A stretch of 23,190 nucleotides of DNA, from NCBI GenBank assembly GCA_036567845.1, contig DATCTT010000403.1, positions 1 through 23,190 on the forward strand. The letters are read 5' to 3'. The position numbers were made by a program, and so were the translations under genes. The DNA is from MWAR01 sp036567845. Its GTDB lineage: Bacteria; Muiribacteriota; Ozemobacteria; Ozemobacterales; Ozemobacteraceae. Under the pieces are notes generated by a model that searched no databases, had not been told where the DNA came from, and was given only the letters and a program-made list of their open reading frames with translations. Positions 15,936-23,190 of this stretch are shown piece by piece (positions within the stretch are counted from its first letter, which is position 1; every line of letters starts with the position of its first letter).

Positions 15936-17290
15936 CCCATCTCTCCCTTAACCCAGGTTTCAAATGTCCGACGCACGGCGTCGGGATACACTCCGGCGAT
16001 CGTGCCCATGGCCGAGAACAGATACCGCCGGTCGAGCAGAATCCGTACATCGGGCCGCGGGAACAGGTATTTCGCCGGCCCCGTACATATCGATCGCAAT
16101 ATTTCATCCCCACCCGGCACGCGGGTCAGGGCACCGCCGGTTCCGACAACCCACCGTACCGCCGAAAGGTCTTTCCCGCGCACGATCTGTTTCCGCCCGG
16201 TAGGGGTGTAGAGATCCGAGACGACCCCGGCATGGCGGCGCACCCCGGTCTCAACAGCCCGGGCGCACAACCAGCGCGTCATCTCGCGCTGCTCGTCGGT
16301 CGCGGGCATCGCCTTCACGTCCTCTGCCCGCTGCTTCCACCGCTCGTCTGTCGACAGCTCGAGGATGTTCGCCGCGTTCACGAAAACGCCGAGATCCCCC
16401 TCGACGGTGCGCTTCGCATGGGGTTCGGGGTCTACGAGCTTGTCGGCCCACTCGGAGCTGCCTTCGCTGACCGAGTGGACATCCGTCGTCGCGCCCCCGA
16501 CATCAAGGACGAGAACGTCGCCGAGGGCCTCGGCAAAGATCTCGGCCGCCTTCAGGACGGCGCCGGGAGTTGGCATCACCGGCCGCGAGGTGATCCCGGC
16601 CAGCTTCTCCATCCCCGGGGCATGGATGATGTGCCGGGAAAAAGCGTCCTGGATCAGCTTCCGCACAGGATCAACGTTCAGCACGTCGACCTCGGGGAAC
16701 ACGTTCGGGGCAATGAACACTTCCTGGCCCGCCTCCGAGAAGATCCGCCCCACGGTGGTGCGCAGGGCCGTGTTTCCGGCATAGATGACGGGAATCGGCA
16801 TTCCGAGCGAGGCGAGCTTCTTCGCGTTCGCCTCGACGACGTCACGGGCGCCAAAATCGACACCTCCGGCGAGCAATATAATATTAGGTTTTATATCTTT
16901 TATCTCGTCGAGATCGCAGTCGGCAATCGACCCGGCGGTCACCTGGCGGATGATCGCGCCGGCGCCGAGGCTCGCCTCGCGCGCCGCCCGGGCCGTCATA
17001 TTGTATGTCAGACCATGGACGGTCATCCGCAGCCCACCCGCCGCCGAACTGTTCACGAAGATCTCGGCCTCCCCGGTGTCGAGCCCCGATGTTTCCCGAA
17101 GCTCGACGAGCGCTGCCTGGACGCCGACATTCACGTCGCCCCGTGCGACGCTGGTGGGCGCAAACCCCTGCGCGACATGCGTCAGGGAGCCATTACCGGC
17201 CAGGGCGAACCCATTCGCCTTGGTGATGGTGCTGCCGACCTCTATCGTGAGAAGATGGATATCGCGTGCCATATATACGTGGGATTCCAT
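15932..17290 (-). CDS. GlmL/MutL-family ASKHA ATPase, probable reactivase/chaperone of the B12 aminomutase
   Basis: A 452-residue protein of the MutL/GlmL family associated with B12-dependent mutases (not the DNA mismatch-repair MutL). Actin-like ATPase motifs are visible: IEVGSTITKANGF near residue 16 (phosphate 1), ILLAGGVDFGARD, and LDVGGATTDVHSV (phosphate 2). Conserved family segments also include FVNSSAAGGLRMTVHGLT, MPTPGAVLKAAE and VVGTGGALTRV. It lies between oraE and orr, as in described clostridial ornithine clusters, and presumably keeps OraSE active by exchanging damaged cobalamin; that role is inferred from family and context. Two starts are possible, ATG 17290 and ATG 17272; neither has a strong ribosome site, and the second (MARDIHLLTIEVGS) fits family N-termini better. 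Its stop overlaps the orr start by 4 bases. Confidence 0.85.
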   Translation of the reverse strand: MESHVYMARDIHLLTIEVGSTITKANGFALAGNGSLTHVAQGFAPTSVARGDVNVGVQAALVELRETSGLDTGEAEIFVNSSAAGGLRMTVHGLTYNMTARAAREASLGAGAIIRQVTAGSIADCDLDEIKDIKPNIILLAGGVDFGARDVVEANAKKLASLGMPIPVIYAGNTALRTTVGRIFSEAGQEVFIAPNVFPEVDVLNVDPVRKLIQDAFSRHIIHAPGMEKLAGITSRPVMPTPGAVLKAAEIFAEALGDVLVLDVGGATTDVHSVSEGSSEWADKLVDPEPHAKRTVEGDLGVFVNAANILELSTDERWKQRAEDVKAMPATDEQREMTRWLCARAVETGVRRHAGVVSDLYTPTGRKQIVRGKDLSAVRWVVGTGGALTRVPGGDEILRSICTGPAKYLFPRPDVRILLDRRYLFSAMGTIAGVYPDAVRRTFETWVKGEMG

Positions 17291-17303
17291 GATTCCGGTG
17301 GTG

Positions 17304-17334
17304 CGTAGGGGCGGGTCCGAAACCCGCCCCTACG
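17304..17334. repeat. GC-rich REP-like palindrome between oraE and the GlmL-like gene
   Basis: Perfect 13-bp arms 17304-17316 and 17322-17334 with a 5-nt loop. No T-run follows on either strand, so it is not a standard terminator. It fills much of the 84-base gap (17291-17374), the remainder of which shows nothing recognisable. Similar short GC-rich palindromes are dispersed in many bacterial genomes; whether this one is repeated cannot be seen in one window. Confidence 0.6.
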
Positions 17335-17374
17335 GATGACCGGATTGTTTCCCCTGCCAGGAAGGGGCGTTGCC

Positions 17375-19582
17375 TCAGATGACGCCGCGCGCCTTGAGGA
17401 TCTTCACCATCGAGTTCACGACGTGAATACCCTTCGTGCCTCGTCCAAAGCCGTCATCCATGCCCGACTCCTTCGCCATGTCGCGACTGACCTGGGTGCC
17501 GCCGGCGATCAGGATGATCTTGTCGCGGATGCCTTTTTCCCGGCACAGCTCGTCGAGCTTTTTCATGTTGGCGCGATGAACGTCGTTGTGCGAGATGATC
17601 GTGCTGATCAGGATTGCCTGGGCTCCTGTCTCGATGGCCGCATCGATCAGCTTTCCGACCGGAACCGAGGTGCCGAGATAGTGATATTTCACGCCGTATT
17701 TTTCGATACCGCCATGCTTGATGTCGAGAATCTCGCGCAGGCCGACCGAGTGTTCATCCTCGCCGACCGTGCCGGCGACGACCTTCAGGCCAACCTTCTT
17801 GACCGCCGCACGCAGGTCGTCCTCGGGAAGGATGACCTCCTTCGGCGGGATCTTGAGCGTCGCCTTGTCGATCGAGAAGTCGACCTTGCCCTTCACCTCG
17901 ATGAAGGTTCCTTCGCTTGGATGCATCACCTGGGCGTTGATGACTTCGGGGTCGTGAAGCCCCATCTTCTTCGCGATCTCGAGGCCAGCAACGCGCGCCG
18001 TCTCGATCTCTTCGGGAACGAAGAACTGGAGCAGCATCACACCGTCGCCTGCCCATTCCGCCTCGGGCCGGATCCGGCCGCCCTTGCGGAACGGCATGGT
18101 CTTTTCGAGACGGGTATTGCAACTGTCGCTGGGATCGAGCTCATCGATAAACACGATCTTCTCGGGCTTGCACAACGTGCAGCCGTCGATCGGGGCGCAA
18201 GGCCTCCTGGCGCCGGCCGGCAGCTTGTTGTGTCCGAAATGGCTGCAGACCGGGGCGAAATAGTCGGCCTCGCGCTTCACGATCGAGCCGGCCCCCACCC
18301 CGCCCTTGCCGTCACGGGCGATCCCGTCTCCGTTGCGCTCGGGATACTTGGCAGAGTCGACGAAGAAGCCCTTCTCGACCGCGGCGAAGTAGCCGCCGAT
18401 CTCGAGTACCTCTTCGAGGAAGCAGATCGCGCGCTCTTTCAGGTCGCGGACCATCTCGCCAAGCGGACCATCGCGATCGATCTTGACGAGTTCCTTGATC
18501 CCGTCAAGTGCGACGAGGGTCTGCTTCGCCGTCTCGATGCCGCGGATGTTGTTGTAGTGCCAGGGAACGTTGCGGCCCTCGTCGGGTGTGATCGTGCTCT
18601 GAATGTCGGCGCGAGTCAGGGCCGAGATCAGGGTGTCGATCACGTGCGTCCGGGTCGCCTCTTCAATATCGGCCTCGATATAACGCGTGTTCTGCTGGGC
18701 GCGCATCTTGTAATCACTGAAGAAGTCGCGCAGGGCGACCGCGTAGGGCAGGTCATACCAGAGTTTCGGTGAGGGCGGGGCGCAGGGCGGCACCGTCGAA
18801 AGTCCGATCAGGTCCTTGGGCATCCCTGCGGCGACCGAGAAGGCGCAGTTGATGCCGTGCTGCACGAGCAGCTCGGGCATGACCGACCAGCCTTCCTTCG
18901 CCGTGGCGTTGGCGTTGTGCGCGCCATCGATCTGGAAGATGCGGGCGCCCGTCATTACGCACTTGGCCTCGGCGGCGTCGACGAACGAGCGGTACATGTT
19001 CACGTTTCTATAGAGAACATTATACTGCGGATCCTGGTGGGCGCCGTTGATGCCTTCCTCGGCAAACAGCACGGCCACTTCAGGGCCGGCGACGCCGGAA
19101 ACATACGAGTGGAAATTGATCGGCCGGCCAACCTCGTCCTCGATCATGTCGCAAGCCTTGCGCGAGGCGCGGATCTGCTTTCGGGTGATCGGCACGCCAC
19201 CAACGCCCTCCGGCGTCCCTTCGAGCAGGCCATCGATATGACTCTGACCCGTGGTGCGGATGACCATGATATGGTCGGCACCATGCCAGGCGGCCATGCG
19301 CATGCGTCGCAGATCGTCCTCAAACCGTCCCGAGGCGATCTCTGTCGTGATGACTGGCTTGGGCTGCGGATCGATGTGATCGAAATACTTCGAGGCCGGC
19401 AGCGGCACCGAGTTCTTCAGCGGCTTGGTCATGTCCTTGTAATGGAACTTGTTGACCTTGTAGCCGCCTGGCACCTCTTCCCGCCACGTCCAGCCCTTGC
19501 GACGCGGATGATAATGCTCGAGGTCCTCGAGGATGTGTTCGATATCAAGTTTCACCTTGGGGTCGAGTTTCTCAGTTGTCAT
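17375..19582 (-). CDS. oraE: D-ornithine 4,5-aminomutase, large (B12/PLP) subunit
   Basis: A 735-residue subunit, the usual OraE length, of the adenosylcobalamin- and PLP-dependent enzyme that moves the terminal amino group of D-ornithine to C4, giving (2R,4S)-2,4-diaminopentanoate (EC 5.4.3.5). The N-terminal TIM-barrel part is highly conserved (ADHIMVIRTTGQSHIDGLLE; FHSYVSGVAGPEVAVLFAEE; RIFQIDGAHNANATA). The C-terminal Rossmann domain carries the base-off cobalamin motif D609-E-H611-S-V-G614 and ends ILIAGGTQVSRDMAKESGMD. A Cys-containing insert lies around residues 450-495 (pattern C..HFGHNK, then C.PIDGCTLC). The ATG at 19582 is chosen because GGAGGA, within the end of oraS, precedes it by about 8 nt; it is 2 bases after the oraS stop. 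Longer in-frame starts run into oraS. Confidence 0.95.
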   Translation of the reverse strand: MTTEKLDPKVKLDIEHILEDLEHYHPRRKGWTWREEVPGGYKVNKFHYKDMTKPLKNSVPLPASKYFDHIDPQPKPVITTEIASGRFEDDLRRMRMAAWHGADHIMVIRTTGQSHIDGLLEGTPEGVGGVPITRKQIRASRKACDMIEDEVGRPINFHSYVSGVAGPEVAVLFAEEGINGAHQDPQYNVLYRNVNMYRSFVDAAEAKCVMTGARIFQIDGAHNANATAKEGWSVMPELLVQHGINCAFSVAAGMPKDLIGLSTVPPCAPPSPKLWYDLPYAVALRDFFSDYKMRAQQNTRYIEADIEEATRTHVIDTLISALTRADIQSTITPDEGRNVPWHYNNIRGIETAKQTLVALDGIKELVKIDRDGPLGEMVRDLKERAICFLEEVLEIGGYFAAVEKGFFVDSAKYPERNGDGIARDGKGGVGAGSIVKREADYFAPVCSHFGHNKLPAGARRPCAPIDGCTLCKPEKIVFIDELDPSDSCNTRLEKTMPFRKGGRIRPEAEWAGDGVMLLQFFVPEEIETARVAGLEIAKKMGLHDPEVINAQVMHPSEGTFIEVKGKVDFSIDKATLKIPPKEVILPEDDLRAAVKKVGLKVVAGTVGEDEHSVGLREILDIKHGGIEKYGVKYHYLGTSVPVGKLIDAAIETGAQAILISTIISHNDVHRANMKKLDELCREKGIRDKIILIAGGTQVSRDMAKESGMDDGFGRGTKGIHVVNSMVKILKARGVI

Positions 19583-19584
19583 CG

Positions 19585-19947
19585 TCACTTTCCTCCGAAC
19601 AGGCCGCTGAGCACGGCGGCATCCTCGATGATCCGCCTGGCGGCGCCGCGGACATCCGTCTTGCACTTTTCGGCGACCTTCAAAACGACATGGCCGGCGC
19701 CATGGCCGAGCAGCCCGGCTTCATGGACGCGCGTCACGACGCCCTTTGTCGAGATGCTGTCGATGCCCATGCGCAGCAGCACGGCGCGCTCGATTGAGGG
19801 CGAGGTGTGGCTCTTCGCGAGCTCGATCATCGGCTCGACGGCCTTGCCGCACAGTTCCCAGAAGCGGGTCCGGAGCTGCTCGTCGCTCATCTTGTGCAGC
19901 TCGGCACGCCGTTTTTCGAATCGGGCGATTCTTTCGTTGTCCGTCAT
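19585..19947 (-). CDS. oraS: D-ornithine 4,5-aminomutase, small subunit
   Basis: A 120-residue protein matching OraS: a helical N-terminus (RFEKRRAELHKMSDEQLRTR), the conserved TSPSIERAVLLRMGIDS segment and a C-terminal GHGAGHVVLKVAEK stretch. OraS binds OraE and is required for aminomutase activity. It is directly followed by oraE (2 bases between). The ATG at 19947 has AAGGAA/GAGGA upstream. A 91-base gap with a hairpin separates it from ortB. Confidence 0.93.
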   Translation of the reverse strand: MTDNERIARFEKRRAELHKMSDEQLRTRFWELCGKAVEPMIELAKSHTSPSIERAVLLRMGIDSISTKGVVTRVHEAGLLGHGAGHVVLKVAEKCKTDVRGAARRIIEDAAVLSGLFGGK

Positions 19948-19991
19948 TCCTCAGTTCCTTTCTTGTTCTCGTCCGCTGCCGTGAGACGCCA

Positions 19992-20017
19992 CGAGAGACG
20001 CCGCGGGGCGCCTCTCG
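19992..20017 (-). other. Intercistronic hairpin between ortB and oraS
   Basis: Arms 19992-20002 and 20007-20017 pair over 11 bp (one G-U on the mRNA strand) with a 4-nt loop, inside the 91-base gap 19948-20038. No U-run follows on the minus strand, so read-through into oraS is expected; it may mark an mRNA processing or stability site. Confidence 0.55.
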
Positions 20018-20038
20018 CCGGAGTTCAGGGCCGTGCGA

Positions 20039-21451
20039 TCATGCCTTGAGTTGGGGAAGAACGCTCTCGAGCCACGCGGAATCCCGCTTCACGTCAGCCG
20101 CGAGGAACGCCTTGTCCGCAGCCGTCCACTGCTCGGCCGGAACAACCTTCGCAGCGTTCTTCAGATACGAGAGACGCAGCTTCTCGAGCGGCTGGTCGTG
20201 GCCCGTCACCTGGTCGAGACGCTCGGGGATCACGATGTTCTTTCCGGGGATATTTTCGCGCGGGTCACCCCGACGCACCTCGATCCCCATCGAACGCGCG
20301 AACGCGAGCTGGGAGTTGTGGTGCTTGCCGGCGCCCGTGTATTCCGTCTCCTGGACCACGACGATCTGGTCGCGATCCATCTCGCGGGCCATCGCGACGG
20401 CCGCGGTGAGGCTGGTGTTGCCGGCCGGGCCGCGCTCGATTCCTTCGAGCTTGGCGAGTAGTTCGGTCACGTAGAATACCTCGCCCTGCATGACCAGACG
20501 ATATTCGTCCATATATCTCATGCTGCGGGCCGCGTTGCGCGGCACGTCGGTCCGGTCGGGCCAGGTGGCGAACGGTACGCCGAAGCCGGTGTGACCCGTC
20601 GTGAATGACTTGCGGTTGAAGTCGTGATCCGATGCCATGTGCAGACCGCTCAGATCGACCGAGCAGGCGACAATCCGGGTTTTCAAGGCACCGGCGGCGA
20701 TCAGGCCGCGCGCCGTTCCCGTCAGATTCCCGCCGCCCGCGTGGGTCACGATGACGGCGTCGGGGTCACGCTGGTATCGCGCCCGCACCTGGGCCGCGAT
20801 CTCAGTTCCCAGGGTTTCGATGCCGCGAATACCGAACGGGGTGTACAGCGAGGCGTTGAAGAAGCCGGTTTCCTCGAGCGTCGTGAGCAGGCAGTAGAAC
20901 AGCTCCGGCCCGACTGTCAGCTTGTGCACCTCGGCGCCGAACGCCTCGCATTTCCTGCCCTTCTCGACAATCTCGGGCTGTCCGACGCCGCGCGAGTCGT
21001 AGACCTCCTGCAGCACGATGCACTTGAGACCGCGCTGAGCGGCCTGGGAAGCGACCGCGGCGCCATAGTTGCCCGACGTGGCCGTCGCGACCCCGGCAAA
21101 GCCCCGGCGTTTCGCTTCATAGCAGGAGATCGAGGCCCGGCGGGCCTTGAAGCTGCCCGACGCGTTGGCGGCCTCGTCCTTGAGCAGGATCGTCGCTCCC
21201 TTGCCCGCTGCACTGATCTTCCGGACCGCCTCGGTCAGGTTCCGCAGCTCGAACAGCGGCGTATCCCCAACCTTCGTCTCTCGCTGGATGCGCACCAGAT
21301 CATCATGAGAGAAGCCGGTGTCGCGCATCATGCGCTCGTAGTCGAAACAGACGGGCGACTGCTCGTAGGCCGAGAAGTCGATGCCGAGCGAGGCCTTCAT
21401 GATCTCGTTCTTGCGCGCCATGACGGCGGCGTAGCTCATGTCACGGTTCAT
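20039..21451 (-). CDS. ortB: 2-amino-4-ketopentanoate thiolase, beta (PLP) subunit
   Basis: A 470-residue fold type II PLP protein related to threonine synthase/cysteine synthase enzymes. The PLP lysine lies in ASGSFKARRA (K102), followed by TATSGNYGAAVASQAAQ and a glycine-rich phosphate loop (THAGGGNLTGTARG). With OrtA and CoA it cleaves 2-amino-4-oxopentanoate to acetyl-CoA and D-alanine (EC 2.3.1.263). The family-typical C-terminus includes VVVQETEYTGAGKHHNSQL and a GDPRENIPGKNIVIPE motif. The ATG at 21451 overlaps the ortA stop by 4 bases, with GGAGG 6 nt upstream, consistent with coupled synthesis of the two subunits. Confidence 0.94.
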   Translation of the reverse strand: MNRDMSYAAVMARKNEIMKASLGIDFSAYEQSPVCFDYERMMRDTGFSHDDLVRIQRETKVGDTPLFELRNLTEAVRKISAAGKGATILLKDEAANASGSFKARRASISCYEAKRRGFAGVATATSGNYGAAVASQAAQRGLKCIVLQEVYDSRGVGQPEIVEKGRKCEAFGAEVHKLTVGPELFYCLLTTLEETGFFNASLYTPFGIRGIETLGTEIAAQVRARYQRDPDAVIVTHAGGGNLTGTARGLIAAGALKTRIVACSVDLSGLHMASDHDFNRKSFTTGHTGFGVPFATWPDRTDVPRNAARSMRYMDEYRLVMQGEVFYVTELLAKLEGIERGPAGNTSLTAAVAMAREMDRDQIVVVQETEYTGAGKHHNSQLAFARSMGIEVRRGDPRENIPGKNIVIPERLDQVTGHDQPLEKLRLSYLKNAAKVVPAEQWTAADKAFLAADVKRDSAWLESVLPQLKA

Positions 21452-21732
21452 GCCTGGCCTCCAAGCCCGATCTTCAGCAGCTCTGGAACAGTGTCACCGA
21501 AGCTGTGTGTGTAACTCGGGTTCACGACACGCAGCGTGCCGGTCAGGGTGCGGCCGATCAGGGTACGGATCGTCGCTTCCCCCCCAACGGCGGCCGGGGC
21601 AGTCAAAAAGCCCGAGATGCGGCGCACGTAGGGTGTCGCGCGCGTATCATCCGGGATGCCGGGAGCGCGCTGGGCGGGTGTGAGAATGACCTGTTCGATC
21701 TCGACCCAGGTCTCGGCGGGGATTTTGTTCAT
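21448..21732 (-). CDS. ortA: 2-amino-4-ketopentanoate thiolase, alpha subunit
   Basis: A 94-residue protein matching OrtA: WVEIEQVILTPAQRAPGIPDDT near the start (given here in outline), a beta-rich middle with G.L...VNPSYTHSFG, and a VPEL C-terminal motif. It is the small partner of OrtB. The start at 21732 lacks a clear ribosome binding site; a perfect 18-bp palindrome lies 12 nt upstream, in the 36-base gap after ord. Translation may depend on coupling with ord or on refolding of this hairpin. It overlaps ortB by 4 bases. Confidence 0.9.
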   Translation of the reverse strand: MNKIPAETWVEIEQVILTPAQRAPGIPDDTRATPYVRRISGFLTAPAAVGGEATIRTLIGRTLTGTLRVVNPSYTHSFGDTVPELLKIGLGGQA

Positions 21733-21744
21733 GATTGTTTCAGG

Positions 21745-21762
21745 AGGCCGCCATGGCGGCCT
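21745..21762 (-). other. Intercistronic palindrome between ord and ortA
   Basis: A perfect 18-bp GC-rich inverted repeat, centred on CCATGG, sits in the 36-base gap between the ord stop and the ortA start. No U-run follows on the minus strand. It could form a short stem close to the ortA initiation region. Confidence 0.5.
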
Positions 21763-21768
21763 GATGCC

Positions 21769-22821
21769 TCACAGATGACGTTCGTAGGCTGTCGGCCCCA
21801 TCAGGGCGGCGGGTGCGGGTAGATCGATCATGCGCTTGAGGCCGGGAGAGGCACGTTTCACGATCGGGATCATGTTCACGGCAATGCCAATCGTGCCGAT
21901 GCCCCCCGGAATCTCGGGCTTGATGGCGAGGCTGATCCCGGGCGTGCCGATGATTTTGATATAGTCACCTGTCTCGACCTGCTCAGCTTCGGGACGGATC
22001 TGCTGGGGATGAATAAGCCGGACGACCTCGGTCTTGCCGCGGTAGCCGATGCCGATATGGCGACAGCCGGCAACCATGCCCGCCTTAACCTTGATGTATG
22101 GAGTCTCGCGATCGGTCTTCGAGATGATCGGTTCGCGCACTTCCTCGACCCGGTCGACGCCGAGGCCGAGGGCCTGGGAGATGAGGGAAATACTCTCGCG
22201 AAACCCGATATGGCCAACGATCGAGCCCATGGCGAGACCCTGGGCAAACTCTTCTGGGGTCGTACCGACCCCCTGGGTCTTCATGACGGTCGGGCCGAAG
22301 CAGGAAAGGTCGTTGATGCGGCTCGCCTCGATCCGCTCCACGTTGTGGCAGACGCCGCTGAGGCTGATGACGAGGCTGTCGAGCACATAGCCGGGATTGA
22401 TGCCGGTGCCGATGGCGACGACCCCGAACCGCTTCGCGAGCATGTCAAGCTCCTTCGCGAGCTCGGGCTCCTGAGCGTAAGGCTCGGCCATTTCTTCGGC
22501 GATGGTGATGCAGTGAATGCCGGCTTCGATGATGGCTTTCATCGCATCAAAACATTTCCGTGTGAAGGAGTCGATCGCGAGCAGGACGACATCAACGCTC
22601 GCCTTCTTCAGAATCCCCTGATGGGTCGGCGACACCTTGATTCCGAGCTGTCTTCCAAGTCCGACCACATCCCCGAGATCCTTGCCAGCGGCTTCGGGGC
22701 GCTTTTCGATCGCTCCGACGACCTGGAGGCCGTCCTTCTCGAGCATCAGCTTCACCATGCCGCTGCCCATGGCCCCCAAGCCCCACTGCACAACACGAAT
22801 CGGCTTCATAGTGCTTCTCAT
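21769..22821 (-). CDS. ord: 2,4-diaminopentanoate dehydrogenase
   Basis: A 350-residue NAD(P)-dependent dehydrogenase that oxidatively deaminates (2R,4S)-2,4-diaminopentanoate to 2-amino-4-oxopentanoate, releasing ammonia. The N-terminal Rossmann motif is WGLGAMGSG (G14, G16, G19); later family segments include IAEEMAEPYAQEPE, GTGINPGYVLDSLV and ASRINDLSCFGPTVMKTQGV. It resembles dihydrodipicolinate-reductase-like enzymes, but the placement at the head of an ort/ora cluster settles the assignment. ATG 22821 follows GGGAAAGGA; ATG 22809 (MKPIRVVQWG) is an equally plausible start and fits clostridial Ord better. It is the first gene of the operon, about 45 nt after the predicted transcription start. 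Confidence 0.93.
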   Translation of the reverse strand: MRSTMKPIRVVQWGLGAMGSGMVKLMLEKDGLQVVGAIEKRPEAAGKDLGDVVGLGRQLGIKVSPTHQGILKKASVDVVLLAIDSFTRKCFDAMKAIIEAGIHCITIAEEMAEPYAQEPELAKELDMLAKRFGVVAIGTGINPGYVLDSLVISLSGVCHNVERIEASRINDLSCFGPTVMKTQGVGTTPEEFAQGLAMGSIVGHIGFRESISLISQALGLGVDRVEEVREPIISKTDRETPYIKVKAGMVAGCRHIGIGYRGKTEVVRLIHPQQIRPEAEQVETGDYIKIIGTPGISLAIKPEIPGGIGTIGIAVNMIPIVKRASPGLKRMIDLPAPAALMGPTAYERHL

Positions 22822-22872
22822 TGTCCTTTCCCGTTTTCGTTTTCCGGAAACGACGCTCCGGCTTTCGCGCGC

Positions 22873-22900
22873 ATTATACCACGCCCGCCTTTCTCGGCAA
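22873..22900 (-). promoter_or_regulatory. Extended -10 promoter of the ornithine operon
   Basis: On the minus strand TTGCCG (22900-22895), a 16-nt spacer and TATAAT (22878-22873) preceded by TGG form a strong sigma70 extended -10 promoter. A start near 22866 gives a leader of about 45 nt, too short for a cobalamin riboswitch. Confidence 0.65.
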
Positions 22901-22938
22901 GAATCGGGGGTTCGTTTACCACCCCGCCGGAAAAGCTG

Positions 22939-22967
22939 TTTTCATTTACGGATGAGCGTCATATAAT
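22939..22967 (+). promoter_or_regulatory. Promoter for the gene at 23005
   Basis: TTTTCA (22939-22944), a 17-nt spacer and a perfect TATAAT (22962-22967). It faces away from the ornithine operon promoter; the two -10 boxes are about 85 bases apart. A ribosome site GGAGG (22991-22995) follows. Confidence 0.6.
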
Positions 22968-23004
22968 GAATTGAATCGCGATTCTCCTCCGGAGGCAGCC
23001 CCAC

Positions 23005-23190
23005 GTGCCAGACGACAAGAACAAACCGAATCTCTTCGAGCGCCTGTTCCGCAAGACGAAGGAAAATCTGGACAAGCCGAAGACGCCCGAGCGGCCCACG
23101 GCCCCTTCCCCCCTGCCGCGCCTGAAGCCTCCAGTCAAGCCTGCCCCGGCTGCGCCGGCTCCCGCTGCTGCCGGCCCCCGCAATGTCAAG
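23005..23190 (+). CDS. N-terminus of a Pro/Ala/Lys-rich protein (3' truncated by the window edge)
   Basis: The frame is open from GTG 23005 to the window end, giving 62 residues. GGAGG (22991-22995) lies 9 nt upstream and a good promoter precedes it. The visible part starts with a short charged helix (NKPNLFERLFRKTKENLDKP) and then becomes a low-complexity Pro/Ala/Lys linker. No domain is visible, so no function can be given; such a start is common for cytoplasmic or envelope proteins with a flexible N-terminal linker. Confidence 0.65.
   Translation, partial: MPDDKNKPNLFERLFRKTKENLDKPKTPERPTAPSPLPRLKPPVKPAPAAPAPAAAGPRNVK

Noticed and set aside
17336..18772. 478-codon plus-strand frame opposite oraE
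   Set aside because: Antisense shadow of a highly conserved gene, with no ribosome site or family motifs.
22822..22866. Cobalamin riboswitch upstream of the B12-dependent pathway
   Set aside because: The predicted leader is only about 45 nt and shows no B12-box-like conserved sequence.
1..23190. tRNA, rRNA, CRISPR arrays, insertion sequences or prophage genes
   Set aside because: No cloverleaf, direct-repeat array, transposase/integrase or phage motif was found on reading through; coding genes fill nearly all of the window and no gene-free stretch exceeds 300 bases.

Overview
The window is GC-rich, gene-dense bacterial DNA with no rRNA, tRNA, insertion sequence, phage gene or CRISPR array that I can see. 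The gene set suggests an anaerobic, amino-acid-fermenting bacterium with a Gram-negative type of envelope: a complete ornithine fermentation operon, a Tat-exported protein beside a membrane polyferredoxin, an alpha-2-macroglobulin, an OPT transporter and Ser/Thr kinase signalling. No phylum marker is present. A deep-branching lineage such as Riflebacteria or a relative is only a guess from the gene combination.

Left part (1-5800, plus strand): the 3' end of a bacterial alpha-2-macroglobulin with a strong terminator; a prokaryotic pentameric ligand-gated ion channel homologue; a two-gene unit with a Tat-signal DUF362 protein and a NapH/NapG-like membrane polyferredoxin; and a 66-residue cysteine-rich DUF6485-type protein, closed by a terminator that sits between convergent genes.

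Middle part (5800-13784): a beta-CASP metallo-beta-lactamase RNase-like protein and an unrecognised 142-residue protein (both minus strand, the second probably leaderless); a divergent OPT-family transporter with its own terminator; then a translationally coupled pair, a Ser/Thr kinase with a degenerate second kinase domain, and a soluble HEAT-repeat plus double TrkA-N (RCK) protein. This pair is the best candidate here for an undescribed signalling module.

Right part (22821 down to 13724, minus strand): an eight-gene operon ord-ortA-ortB-oraS-oraE-mutL/glmL-like-orr-alr behind an extended -10 promoter. Orr converts L- to D-ornithine; OraSE (B12 and PLP) makes 2,4-diaminopentanoate; Ord deaminates it oxidatively to 2-amino-4-oxopentanoate; OrtAB cleaves that with CoA to acetyl-CoA and D-alanine. 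The GlmL/MutL-like ATPase probably maintains the B12 mutase. The terminal alanine racemase would turn the D-alanine product into L-alanine, giving the pathway a logical exit. Genes are overlapped by 4 bp or separated by 1-2 bp at four junctions; the three wider junctions each contain a GC-rich hairpin. A divergent promoter and the start of a Pro/Ala/Lys-rich protein complete the window at 23005-23190.
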